Assembly (NCBI GenBank): GCA_944324205.1
Contig: CALUVK010000120.1
Span: forward strand, 1 to 5,306
Direction: 5' to 3'
Length of the DNA stretch: 5,306 bases
DNA from: Candidatus Gastranaerophilales bacterium
GTDB taxonomy: Bacteria > Cyanobacteriota > Vampirovibrionia > Gastranaerophilales > Gastranaerophilaceae
A program made the position numbers and the translations under genes. Shown here piece by piece: positions 1-5,306 of the stretch. How positions within the stretch are numbered: position 1 is the first letter of the stretch; every line of letters starts with the position of its first letter. A model generated the notes under the pieces. That model was not told the DNA's origin. It did not search any database and saw only the letters and a list, made by a program, of their open reading frames with translations.

Positions 1-690
1 AAACAAGATGTACTTAATGTTCATATTAACACAATAAATGCTATGAAAATTGTGTATAATTTAGATATTACAGGGTATGAAATTACAGACGAAGCAGTTG
101 GTGTAGAGTTTTTTATAGAACAGTCCGGAGCTTCAACAGGAAATGTAAAAAATCTAACTACACTAAAAAAAGCTGCAAAAAAACTTTTACAAAAAGGAGC
201 GGAAGCAATTGCTATTGTCTGCAGGTTTCCTGATGAACAGGGTGACGATTACGCCAACGGGATTGGAGTTGATCCAGTTGGCGGAGTGGAAGCTATTATT
301 TCGCACTATATATCAAAAGAATTAACCGTTCCTTGTGCACACGCCCCGGCATTTGATAATATTGAAATATGTACTAATATTGTTGACAAAAGATGCGCTG
401 CAGAATATATAACACCAACATTTTTACCTTGTATATTAATAGGATTAAACCAAGCGCCACTGATATCGAATACCGGTATTAGTGTTGATGATGTAGATTT
501 TTTAGTTATTCCATACAATTCAATCGGCTGTATTCCGGTGTTAGAAATGGTAAAAAGGGGTAAAAAGATTTTTGCCGTAAAAGAAAATAAAACCGTTTTG
601 AATGTTACACCCGTGAATTTTTTATCGCAATGTGATATAATGAATACATACGAAGAAATTATGGAGCGAATACCGTATGAAAAATTTTAA
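1..690 (+). CDS. DUF3326 family protein, C-terminal part (5' end off window)
   Basis: This is the C-terminal part of a protein I recognise as DUF3326, a family of unknown function typical of cyanobacteria and related lineages. The frame is open to the left edge: 14 codons precede the ATG at 43, and that ATG has no Shine-Dalgarno sequence. The family is longer (about 340 residues from memory), so roughly a third is probably missing and the ATG at 43 is likely an internal Met. Family-like blocks, numbered from that Met, are GAEAIAIVCRFPDE (52-65), GIGVDPVGGVEAIISH (73-88), PCAHAPAF (97-104) and TFLPCILIGL (126-135). The last part (VDFLVIPYNSIGC, then KKIFAVKENKT) also fits. There is no signal peptide or membrane segment in the visible part, so it is probably cytosolic. 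Its 3' end overlaps the pseudopilin gene by 14 bp. No biochemical function can be assigned; the family call is from memory of conserved blocks. Confidence 0.85.
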   Translation, partial: KQDVLNVHINTINAMKIVYNLDITGYEITDEAVGVEFFIEQSGASTGNVKNLTTLKKAAKKLLQKGAEAIAIVCRFPDEQGDDYANGIGVDPVGGVEAIISHYISKELTVPCAHAPAFDNIEICTNIVDKRCAAEYITPTFLPCILIGLNQAPLISNTGISVDDVDFLVIPYNSIGCIPVLEMVKRGKKIFAVKENKTVLNVTPVNFLSQCDIMNTYEEIMERIPYEKF

Positions 691-1831
691 AAAAGCTTTT
701 ACTTTGGCAGAATTACTATTATGCCTTGGCATTATTGGTGTAATTTCCGCAATGGGTCTTGTCATAGCAAAACACGGCACCGACAAAGCGTACAATTTGT
801 TTTATTATAACGGTTATATAAACCTTTATAATGCAATAGCAGATGCACGTTCTTCCAGTGATAATATTGATGAGCTTACAAATACCCAGATTATGCAGCA
901 CGTAGCCGCTGTGTTTAGTAACAATGCAGCTATGTTAGACAACAAAACTTTTACAATTGCCCAAACATTGCCTTCTTTGAACTTTATGACATACAAAGCT
1001 TATGGATTACAAATTGATGATCAGGACTTAAAAGGTGATAGCTCATATTGGGAAAATAATAAGAATGATTTAGAATATAATGACAAAAACAACTACGACA
1101 GCAGATACCCAACCTCTGGCGGTGGCCTCGGTACTAATGGCAGCGGCGGCAATGGCGGCAGTGGTGGCCTCGGCGGTAACGGTAGGGAAAATCCGGATGA
1201 TTCGGACGATGACGGGCACGGTAACGGCGCCGGTGATCAAGGCGATTCAAAAGGAGATGGTGATTCCGGTGTATACAATAACGGTGCTCCGCCAGAAGGT
1301 CCGGGGGCCAATGTAGAAATTGGTAATCCGGAAACCTGGCCAGGTCCAAATACTGCCGGCTCTATTGCAATAAACACAATAAACGGTATTACATACTATT
1401 ATCCGAATACTCTTAACAGCGAACTGAACGGTATTGATGCAGGTGCTGAAGTTACAAGCGCAATTCCTATTACAATGACAGTTCCACAGAGAAAAACTCG
1501 TACCAATGATGGAATTGCAACAGTATTATTAGTATATGTTAATGCTGACAACGGATATCTTATACCTGTAGCACACGAAGATACAGTTGACCTGCAAACA
1601 AGACGTGATTTACTTCCGGCGTATATTGATAACGGAAGAGTCGGAAGAAATAATGCCATCAACAGAAACAACTTCGAATTCCAGAGAATAGCTTATGCAA
1701 GCTACAGAGATGCCTTTTGTACAATAAGAAACAACAGAGGATTAGGTAGTTTGATTACCTGCGGCGGTGCTCAAACTGTATTTCCGAGAGAAGGTATCTT
1801 AAAAATCGGTAACCCGAGAAATGCTAAGTAG
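677..1831 (+). CDS. prepilin-like (type II secretion / type IV pilin family) protein with Gly/Asp-rich linker
   Basis: A 384-residue protein with a class III (prepilin) signal. A short basic leader, MKNFKKA, is followed by FTLAELLLCLGIIGVISAMG. The predicted prepilin peptidase cut is A7|F8, giving Phe at +1 and Glu at +5; Ala replaces the usual Gly at -1. A hydrophobic helix (about 8-31) would anchor it in the inner membrane and pack it into a pilus or pseudopilus. Residues 35-140 form an N-terminal exported part. Residues 148-210 are a Gly/Asn/Ser- then Asp/Gly-rich low-complexity linker, and residues 211-384 form a C-terminal domain I do not recognise, with Cys348 and Cys362 placed to form a possible disulfide. 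Start choice: the ATG at 677 immediately precedes the prepilin leader and has GGAG (663-666) about 10 nt upstream. It begins inside the DUF3326 gene, so coupled translation is likely. It could be a minor pilin, a pseudopilin or an adhesin-like surface pilin. No other pilus gene is in the window. Confidence 0.85.
   Translation: MKNFKKAFTLAELLLCLGIIGVISAMGLVIAKHGTDKAYNLFYYNGYINLYNAIADARSSSDNIDELTNTQIMQHVAAVFSNNAAMLDNKTFTIAQTLPSLNFMTYKAYGLQIDDQDLKGDSSYWENNKNDLEYNDKNNYDSRYPTSGGGLGTNGSGGNGGSGGLGGNGRENPDDSDDDGHGNGAGDQGDSKGDGDSGVYNNGAPPEGPGANVEIGNPETWPGPNTAGSIAINTINGITYYYPNTLNSELNGIDAGAEVTSAIPITMTVPQRKTRTNDGIATVLLVYVNADNGYLIPVAHEDTVDLQTRRDLLPAYIDNGRVGRNNAINRNNFEFQRIAYASYRDAFCTIRNNRGLGSLITCGGAQTVFPREGILKIGNPRNAK
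1118..1306 (+). repeat. low-complexity Gly/Asp-rich coding segment
   Basis: This segment encodes residues 148-210 of the pseudopilin and is clearly richer in G+C than its surroundings. Residues 148-169 contain 14 Gly in 22, built from degenerate units such as SGGGLGTNG and GSGGLGGNG. The 11-mer GGTGGCCTCGG occurs twice in frame, at 1121-1131 and 1163-1173, 42 bp apart. The second half is Asp/Gly-rich and includes DSDDDG (residues 175-180, 1199-1216) and GDGDSG (193-198). The first fits the DxDxDG pattern of calcium-binding loops. It may be a flexible spacer, or a calcium-stabilised one; the calcium idea is only a pattern match. The units suggest growth by repeat slippage. Confidence 0.7.
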
Positions 1832-1851
1832 GAAACAAAAACAACACAAAT

Positions 1852-1881
1852 AAAAAAGTCCGGAAATATCCGGACTTTTTT
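1852..1881. terminator. bidirectional intrinsic terminator between pseudopilin gene and tig
   Basis: A perfect 12-bp inverted repeat, AAAAAAGTCCGG / CCGGACTTTTTT, with the 6-nt loop AAATAT. The 3' arm ends in six T, and the 5' arm begins with six A, which read as a U-tract from the other strand. It lies 20 nt after the pseudopilin stop and 17 nt past the tig stop, between two convergent genes, so one hairpin can end both transcripts. Confidence 0.92.
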
Positions 1882-1898
1882 ATATAACATTAAAAGTT

Positions 1899-3191
1899 TT
1901 ATTTTAAAGTTACTTTATTGTTCTCTGCCAGGAATTGCATAACCTTTTCATTTAATGCCTGCTGTGAAAGGGCATTAAATACTCCCGGTGTTTGAGAAAG
2001 CTGCTTAATCATTGTCGGAGCATCAATATTATACATTCTGCTTAATTCTGACAATTTTGCACCAAAATCAGCTTGAGAAACTGTTATATTTTCTTCTTTA
2101 GCAATTTTATCAATTACCAGAGAATTTTTTACTCTAACTGCAGCATCTTCTTTTAAGCTGTTCATAATACTATCATACCCCTGTGCTTGTACAGCCTGCT
2201 CCCAGCTAAAACCTTGCATAGTAAGTTTTTGCTTATACTCTTCTACAAGCTGATCAGCTTCTCTATCAATCATTGATTGCTGAATCTCAACCTTAGCATC
2301 ACCTGTAACTTTTTCAAAGATTGCCTTTTCAGAATTTGTTCTATCAATATCAGCTTTCTGATTATCTAAATATTTCTGAATATCAGCCTTTAAATCTTCA
2401 ACCGTTTTAAAAGGTCCTATTTTTTGAACAAATTCATCATTTAATTCCGGCAATACTTTTGTTTTTATTTCATTGATTTTACATTTAAAGACTGCCGGCT
2501 GGCCTGCAAGTTTCTTTTCGTGATATTCTTCAGGGAATGTTACATTAATTTCGAATTCTTCTCCAAGAGTTCTATCAACTAATTGTTCTGCAAAACCGGG
2601 AATAAAGCTTGAATGTGCTAAATCGAGTGTATAATTCTTAGCATCACCGTGTTCAATCTTTTCACCATTTGAAAAACCTTCAAAATCAAAAACAACAATA
2701 TCCTTATCAATTGTTTTTCTATCAGTCACAATAACTGTAGCTGCATGCTGTTCTAAAAGACTATCTATTGACTTTTGCAAAGCATCTTCAGGTGTTTTAT
2801 ATGCTTCTACTTCCAAATTCAAACCTTTGTACTCACCTAATATTACTTCCGGACGAAGCTCAAGTTTTGCGGTAATTTTTAAATCACTTCCGATTTTATA
2901 ATCATATGACTCGACATATGGTTGAGCTACGACATCAAAATTATTTTCCTTAATTACTTCAGAAAATATTTTCGGTAAAGCTCCTTCCAGAGCTTCGTGC
3001 TTAATTCTATCTTCGCCGACGTATTGCTCAACAATATTTCTTGGGGCTTTACCTTTTCTAAACCCGGGAATATTTACATACTGAGCTAATTTCTTTGCCG
3101 CACTGTTGTAAAAGTTAACAGCTTCTTTTGCAGGAATTTCAATATCAACTTTTACCATATTGTCTGCTTGTTTTTCAATAGTTGTGTTCAT
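1899..3191 (-). CDS. tig: trigger factor (ribosome-associated chaperone / FKBP-type prolyl isomerase)
   Basis: Trigger factor binds the ribosome near the exit tunnel, shields nascent chains and has peptidyl-prolyl isomerase activity. The 430-residue product matches the usual length (432 in E. coli). The N-terminal ribosome-binding domain carries the signature GFRKGKAP (43-50). The FKBP-like domain spans about 155-245 and includes VVFDFEG (166-172), SFIPGFAEQLVD (195-206) and a TFPEEYHEKKLAG segment. LPELNDEFVQKIG (247-259) leads into the helical C-terminal chaperone arms (about 260-430). No signal peptide is present, so it is cytosolic. The start is supported by AAGAGGA (3199-3205 on the plus strand, read in reverse) 7 nt upstream of the ATG. 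It appears monocistronic, with one hairpin terminator upstream and one downstream. In many bacteria clpP and clpX follow tig; here the next gene converges, so that linkage is absent. Confidence 0.98.
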   Translation of the reverse strand: MNTTIEKQADNMVKVDIEIPAKEAVNFYNSAAKKLAQYVNIPGFRKGKAPRNIVEQYVGEDRIKHEALEGALPKIFSEVIKENNFDVVAQPYVESYDYKIGSDLKITAKLELRPEVILGEYKGLNLEVEAYKTPEDALQKSIDSLLEQHAATVIVTDRKTIDKDIVVFDFEGFSNGEKIEHGDAKNYTLDLAHSSFIPGFAEQLVDRTLGEEFEINVTFPEEYHEKKLAGQPAVFKCKINEIKTKVLPELNDEFVQKIGPFKTVEDLKADIQKYLDNQKADIDRTNSEKAIFEKVTGDAKVEIQQSMIDREADQLVEEYKQKLTMQGFSWEQAVQAQGYDSIMNSLKEDAAVRVKNSLVIDKIAKEENITVSQADFGAKLSELSRMYNIDAPTMIKQLSQTPGVFNALSQQALNEKVMQFLAENNKVTLK

Positions 3192-3213
3192 TTATTTATC
3201 CTCTTTTCTGGTA

Positions 3214-3255
3214 CTTATATAAATAAACCCTACTATAAACAGAGGATATATGCAA
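3214..3255 (-). promoter_or_regulatory. probable tig promoter region (boxes uncertain)
   Basis: tig needs its own promoter, because a strong terminator (3264-3295) closes the gene before it. The intervening stretch is AT-rich. On the minus strand the best -10-like boxes are TATAAG (3214-3219) and TATAGT (3232-3237). Upstream -35-like matches are TGTTTA (3236-3241, 16 bp from the first box) and TTGCAT (3250-3255, only 12 bp from the second). None matches well, so the region is better supported than any exact box. Confidence 0.3.
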
Positions 3256-3263
3256 CTATAATA

Positions 3264-3295
3264 AAAAAGAACGGTGATAAAACACCGTTCTTTTT
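3264..3295 (-). terminator. intrinsic terminator of the response regulator gene
   Basis: A perfect 13-bp inverted repeat, AAAAAGAACGGTG / CACCGTTCTTTTT, with the 6-nt loop ATAAAA. Read on the minus strand it begins 13 nt after the response regulator stop and ends in a U-tract given by the A-run at 3264-3268. It insulates the regulator gene from tig. It also has terminator form on the plus strand, but no plus-strand gene reaches it. Confidence 0.9.
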
Positions 3296-3308
3296 ATCTA
3301 ACAATCAT

Positions 3309-3995
3309 TTATACTAAGCCTTCTTTTACAGCTTTTACTGCAGCTTGAACTCTGTCATTTACACACATTTTTTGCAATATCGAACAAACGTGAGCTTTGG
3401 CGGTATGAACACTCACAATAAGCTCCTTAGCAATTTCAGTATTGCTTTTACCCTCCACAAGGTGTCTCAATACTTCAAACTCTCTGTCTGTTAACGGAAC
3501 TCTTCCTTCTTCTGAACTCTTATCTCTTAAAATACCCAGAGTTTCTTGTTTTGGGAAAGAATCTAACACTTTTCTTGCAATTACAGGATCAAGCCAGCAG
3601 ACACCGCTCTTAACATCTCTTATTACATCTGCTAATTTTGAAGGATCAATATCCTTAAGACAATAAGCCATTGCTCCGGAGGATAAGGCTGCTATTACTT
3701 CTTCTTCTCTATCATGGGAAGTAAGAGCAATTACTTTAATATCCTTATTCATTTCTTTTATTTTTACAGTTGCTTCTATACCATTCATACCTGCAAGGCC
3801 TAAATCCATTAAAACAATATCAGGAGAATGCTGCTCTATAAGTTTCAGTCCATCTATAGCATTATCACTTTCGGCAACTACATTGATATCTTCATTAGAA
3901 TTCAATGCACATCTTAAACCTACACGAGTGAGTTTAAAATCCTCTATTATAATTACACTGATTGTCTTAGTTTCTGTACTAATTGCTGCTACCAT
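3309..3995 (-). CDS. NarL/FixJ-family response regulator (REC + LuxR-type HTH)
   Basis: A 228-residue two-component response regulator that would bind DNA after phosphorylation by a histidine kinase. The receiver domain (about 12-130) has the acidic pair E18/D19, phosphoacceptor D64 in DIVLMDLGLAGMNG, T92 in ALTS and K114 in CLKD, so the phosphorylation site is intact. After a linker (about 135-165), the LuxR-type HTH starts at LTDREFEVL (168-176), continues through GKSNTEIAKELIVSVHTAKAH (182-202) and ends DRVQAAVKAVKEGLV. In the recognition helix two Ala flank K200. The closest resemblance I can name is the cyanobacterial NarL-type group (Rre1/Ycf29-like); this is not proven. The start is fixed by a perfect AGGAGG upstream. 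No histidine kinase is in the window, so the partner is unknown. The gene is divergent from queA and closed by its own terminator, so it is probably monocistronic. Its five cysteines (29, 112, 133, 204, 211) are many for this fold. Confidence 0.93.
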   Translation of the reverse strand: MVAAISTETKTISVIIIEDFKLTRVGLRCALNSNEDINVVAESDNAIDGLKLIEQHSPDIVLMDLGLAGMNGIEATVKIKEMNKDIKVIALTSHDREEEVIAALSSGAMAYCLKDIDPSKLADVIRDVKSGVCWLDPVIARKVLDSFPKQETLGILRDKSSEEGRVPLTDREFEVLRHLVEGKSNTEIAKELIVSVHTAKAHVCSILQKMCVNDRVQAAVKAVKEGLV

Positions 3996-4004
3996 TTGAT
4001 TAAT

Positions 4005-4010
4005 CCTCCT
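4005..4010 (-). promoter_or_regulatory. consensus Shine-Dalgarno of the response regulator gene
   Basis: Plus-strand CCTCCT reads as a perfect AGGAGG on the minus strand, 9 nt before the ATG at 3995. It settles the start codon of the response regulator and suggests efficient translation. Confidence 0.85.
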
Positions 4011-4063
4011 ATTGGGCCTTATTACACTTCGCTTTGCCCTTTACCCCTCTATTAAATAATAGT

Positions 4064-4106
4064 CATACTATACAGTATATTACCCGGTTATCTTATTTTT
4101 CTTGAA
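4064..4106 (-). promoter_or_regulatory. candidate response regulator promoter with small palindrome
   Basis: On the minus strand the -10-like boxes TATACT (4074-4079) and TATAGT (4067-4072) lie within a short palindrome, ATACT-ATAC-AGTAT (4065-4078). A TTCAAG box (4101-4106) lies 18 bp upstream of an overlapping TAATAT (4077-4082). Spacing and box quality are imperfect. The palindrome over the -10 area could be an operator, for example for autoregulation, but nothing in the sequence names the binding protein. Confidence 0.35.
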
Positions 4107-4109
4107 CAT

Positions 4110-4152
4110 TAAAATTTAATAGAAAACCATAAAATGGTTTCTATTGATTTTA
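4110..4152. repeat. imperfect inverted repeat in the divergent intergenic region
   Basis: The left arm (4110-4130) pairs with the right arm (4134-4152) around an AAA loop. The core AAACCAT / ATGGTTT is perfect (7 bp). The stem extends outward through TTAATAG / CTATTGA with one bulged A (4123) and one G:T pair, then through TAAAA / TTTTA with one bulged T (4115). That makes about 19 pairs with two single-base bulges. It lies upstream of the queA promoter, outside both coding regions. It could be an operator, a boundary hairpin between divergent units, or a relic of a small mobile repeat. Confidence 0.6.
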
Positions 4153-4170
4153 TTCCTATTCTTCAACCCA

Positions 4171-4199
4171 TATCAATACAAATATTCCTATGCTATAAT
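4171..4199 (+). promoter_or_regulatory. queA promoter with extended -10
   Basis: TGCTATAAT (4191-4199) is a perfect extended -10 (TGn + TATAAT). The -35 position, 17 bp upstream, reads TATCAA (4171-4176) and is weak, as expected when an extended -10 compensates. A transcript starting about 7 nt after the -10 would begin near 4206. That leaves a leader of only about 9-10 nt before the ATG at 4215, with the GAGG SD (4206-4209) at its very 5' end. Confidence 0.7.
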
Positions 4200-4214
4200 A
4201 TATCTGAGGTTAAC

Positions 4215-5258
4215 ATGTTATTATCAGAATTTGATTATGAATTACCGGAAGAATTAATAGCACAACGTCCGAGTGATAAAAGGGAAAACTCACGGATGCT
4301 GGTTCTTAATAGAGCTGAGCATAAGATTTTGCATAAACATTTTTTTGATATAGTTGATTTATTAGATAAAAATCATATTTTAATTTTAAATGACACTAAA
4401 GTAATTCCCGCTAGACTATATGGCTATAAGGACACAGGAGCTAAGATTGAAGTTTTTCTTCTTAAAGAAAGAGAAAATAAAGTATGGGAAGTTTTAATAA
4501 AGCCTTCTAAACGAGTACGGGTAGGAACTATAATAAAAGTTTCGGAAGAGCTTTCTTGTGAAGTAAAAATGCCGCTTCCAGATGATGGAAAATGGCTTGT
4601 AGAGATGCAATATGAAGGAGACATTTTTACTCTTTTACATAAAGTCGGTAATATTCCGCTACCTCCGTACATTGAACGCAAAATGACCAATGACGAATTA
4701 AAAAAATTAGATTTTGAAAGATACCAAACGGTATACGCAAGAAAAGAAGGCTCAGTTGCAGCTCCAACAGCCGGACTACATTTTACACAAGAAATTTTAG
4801 AAAAATTAAAAGATAAAGGTATTCAAATCGGATATGTAACACTAAATGTAGGCATCGGAACTTTCAGACCGGTTAAATGTGATAATATTCTTGAACACCA
4901 TATGGACTCTGAAACCTTTGAAATAAAGGAAGAAACGGCAGAATTAATAAACAAAGCAAAACAAGAGGGAAAAAAGCTTGTCGCTGTTGGTACAACAACA
5001 GTCCGGACGTTAGAAAGTGCATATAAAATGTTTGGAGAAATTAAAGCTTGTAAAGGAGCTTCTGAATTATTTATATATCCTCCATATGATTTTAAAGTCG
5101 TTGATAAATTAATAACCAACTTTCATCTTCCCAAATCGACGTTATTAATGCTTGTAAGCGCTTTAGCAACAAAAGATTTTATTTTTGAAGCATATGCAGA
5201 AGCTATAAAAGAAAAATATCGGTTTTACAGCTACGGCGATTGCATGTTTATCAATTAA
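4215..5258 (+). CDS. queA: S-adenosylmethionine:tRNA ribosyltransferase-isomerase (queuosine synthesis)
   Basis: QueA transfers and isomerises the ribosyl part of S-adenosylmethionine onto 7-aminomethyl-7-deazaguanine in tRNA, giving epoxyqueuosine at wobble position 34 of GUN-anticodon tRNAs. The 347-residue product matches the family (356 in E. coli), including the start MLLSEFDYELPEELIAQRPS. Conserved blocks are NDTKVIPARL (59-68), VYARKEGSVAAPTAGLHFT (173-191), NVGIGTFRPV (211-220), VGTTTVRTLES (258-268), NFHLPKSTLLMLVSA (302-316) and RFYSYGDCMFI (336-346). It ends soon after the last block, so the C-terminus is slightly short but complete. The frame is open from an ATG at 4134, but those 27 extra codons do not match the family and lie upstream of and across the promoter. 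The ATG at 4215 has GAGG five nt upstream and is preferred. The protein is cytosolic. No other queuosine gene (tgt, queG, queC-F) is in the window. Confidence 0.97.
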   Translation: MLLSEFDYELPEELIAQRPSDKRENSRMLVLNRAEHKILHKHFFDIVDLLDKNHILILNDTKVIPARLYGYKDTGAKIEVFLLKERENKVWEVLIKPSKRVRVGTIIKVSEELSCEVKMPLPDDGKWLVEMQYEGDIFTLLHKVGNIPLPPYIERKMTNDELKKLDFERYQTVYARKEGSVAAPTAGLHFTQEILEKLKDKGIQIGYVTLNVGIGTFRPVKCDNILEHHMDSETFEIKEETAELINKAKQEGKKLVAVGTTTVRTLESAYKMFGEIKACKGASELFIYPPYDFKVVDKLITNFHLPKSTLLMLVSALATKDFIFEAYAEAIKEKYRFYSYGDCMFIN

Positions 5259-5264
5259 ACAGAC

Positions 5265-5286
5265 TGTTATAATAACCAACTATAAT
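5265..5286 (+). promoter_or_regulatory. possible promoter boxes after queA
   Basis: TGTTATAAT (5265-5273) is an extended -10 match, and a second TATAAT lies at 5281-5286. No good -35 is visible at the proper distance, although TTGCAT (5240-5245) lies 22 bp before the first box, inside queA. AACCA (5274-5278) and TGGTT (5286-5290) can form a weak stem, but no T-tract follows directly, so it is not a convincing queA terminator. The boxes may serve a gene beyond the right edge. Confidence 0.3.
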
Positions 5287-5306
5287 GGTTGATTAAATTT
5301 TGGCAT

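Noticed and set aside
306..901. Minus-strand open frames at 306-518 and 719-901
   Set aside because: They are antisense to the DUF3326 and pseudopilin genes, with no recognisable product; treated as shadows.
1121..1173. The repeated GGTGGCCTCGG units as a possible CRISPR or mobile repeat
   Set aside because: There are only two copies, both in frame within a Gly-rich coding stretch with no spacer structure; coding low complexity explains them.
1080..1349. Open frames on both strands across the Gly-rich segment (1080-1316 + and 1134-1349 -)
   Set aside because: They exist because the repetitive G+C-rich DNA lacks stops in other frames. Their products are low-complexity (Thr/Ala-rich or His/Arg-rich), and they lie inside a well-supported gene.
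3442..3666. Plus-strand open frame inside the response regulator gene
   Set aside because: It is antisense to a conserved regulator domain and its product resembles nothing known.
4424..5119. Minus-strand open frames inside queA (4424-4690 and 4823-5119)
   Set aside because: They are antisense to conserved QueA blocks, with no family resemblance.
5274..5290. AACCA / TGGTT stem after queA as a terminator
   Set aside because: It is a 5-bp AT-rich stem with a 7-nt loop and no U-tract directly after it.
1..5306. An undescribed multi-gene defence or mobile system
   Set aside because: Apart from the overlapping pair at the left, the genes are separate units with housekeeping or common regulatory roles. 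No nuclease, toxin, integrase, transposase or phage-like gene is visible.

Overview
The window reads as AT-rich bacterial chromosome, apart from one glycine-coding patch. The best taxonomic fit is a non-photosynthetic relative of the Cyanobacteria (Melainabacteria / Gastranaerophilales type). This is inferred from three genes: a DUF3326 protein, a family I know mainly from cyanobacteria and plastid-bearing lineages; a prepilin-like protein with a 'KAFTLAELLLCLGIIGVISA' start, common in that group; and a NarL-type response regulator whose C-terminal end (DRVQAAVKA.KEGLV) resembles cyanobacterial regulators. No marker gene in the window proves the assignment.

Layout. Positions 1-690 (+) hold the C-terminal part of a DUF3326 protein, cut by the left edge. 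It overlaps by 14 bp a + strand gene (677-1831) for a prepilin-like pseudopilin with a long Gly/Asp-rich linker. A perfect bidirectional hairpin terminator (1852-1881) separates this pair from the convergent trigger factor gene tig (1899-3191, -). Upstream of tig, a second perfect hairpin (3264-3295) terminates a NarL/FixJ response regulator gene (3309-3995, -). A 219-bp divergent intergenic region follows. It holds a strong SD for the regulator, a small palindrome, a 43-nt imperfect inverted repeat (4110-4152) and an extended -10 promoter for queA. queA (4215-5258, +) encodes the queuosine enzyme QueA. Its real start lies 27 codons inside the longest open frame. The last 48 bases are non-coding and contain two TATAAT boxes.

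How the genes relate. Only the DUF3326/pseudopilin pair looks translationally coupled. tig, the regulator and queA each look like single transcription units with their own boundaries: protein folding at the ribosome, signal-dependent transcription, and tRNA wobble-base modification. I see no phage, transposon, CRISPR, RNA gene or defence system, and no convincing undescribed multi-gene system. The most interesting items are the Gly/Asp-rich insert in the pseudopilin, its overlap with DUF3326, and the unexplained inverted repeat between the regulator and queA.
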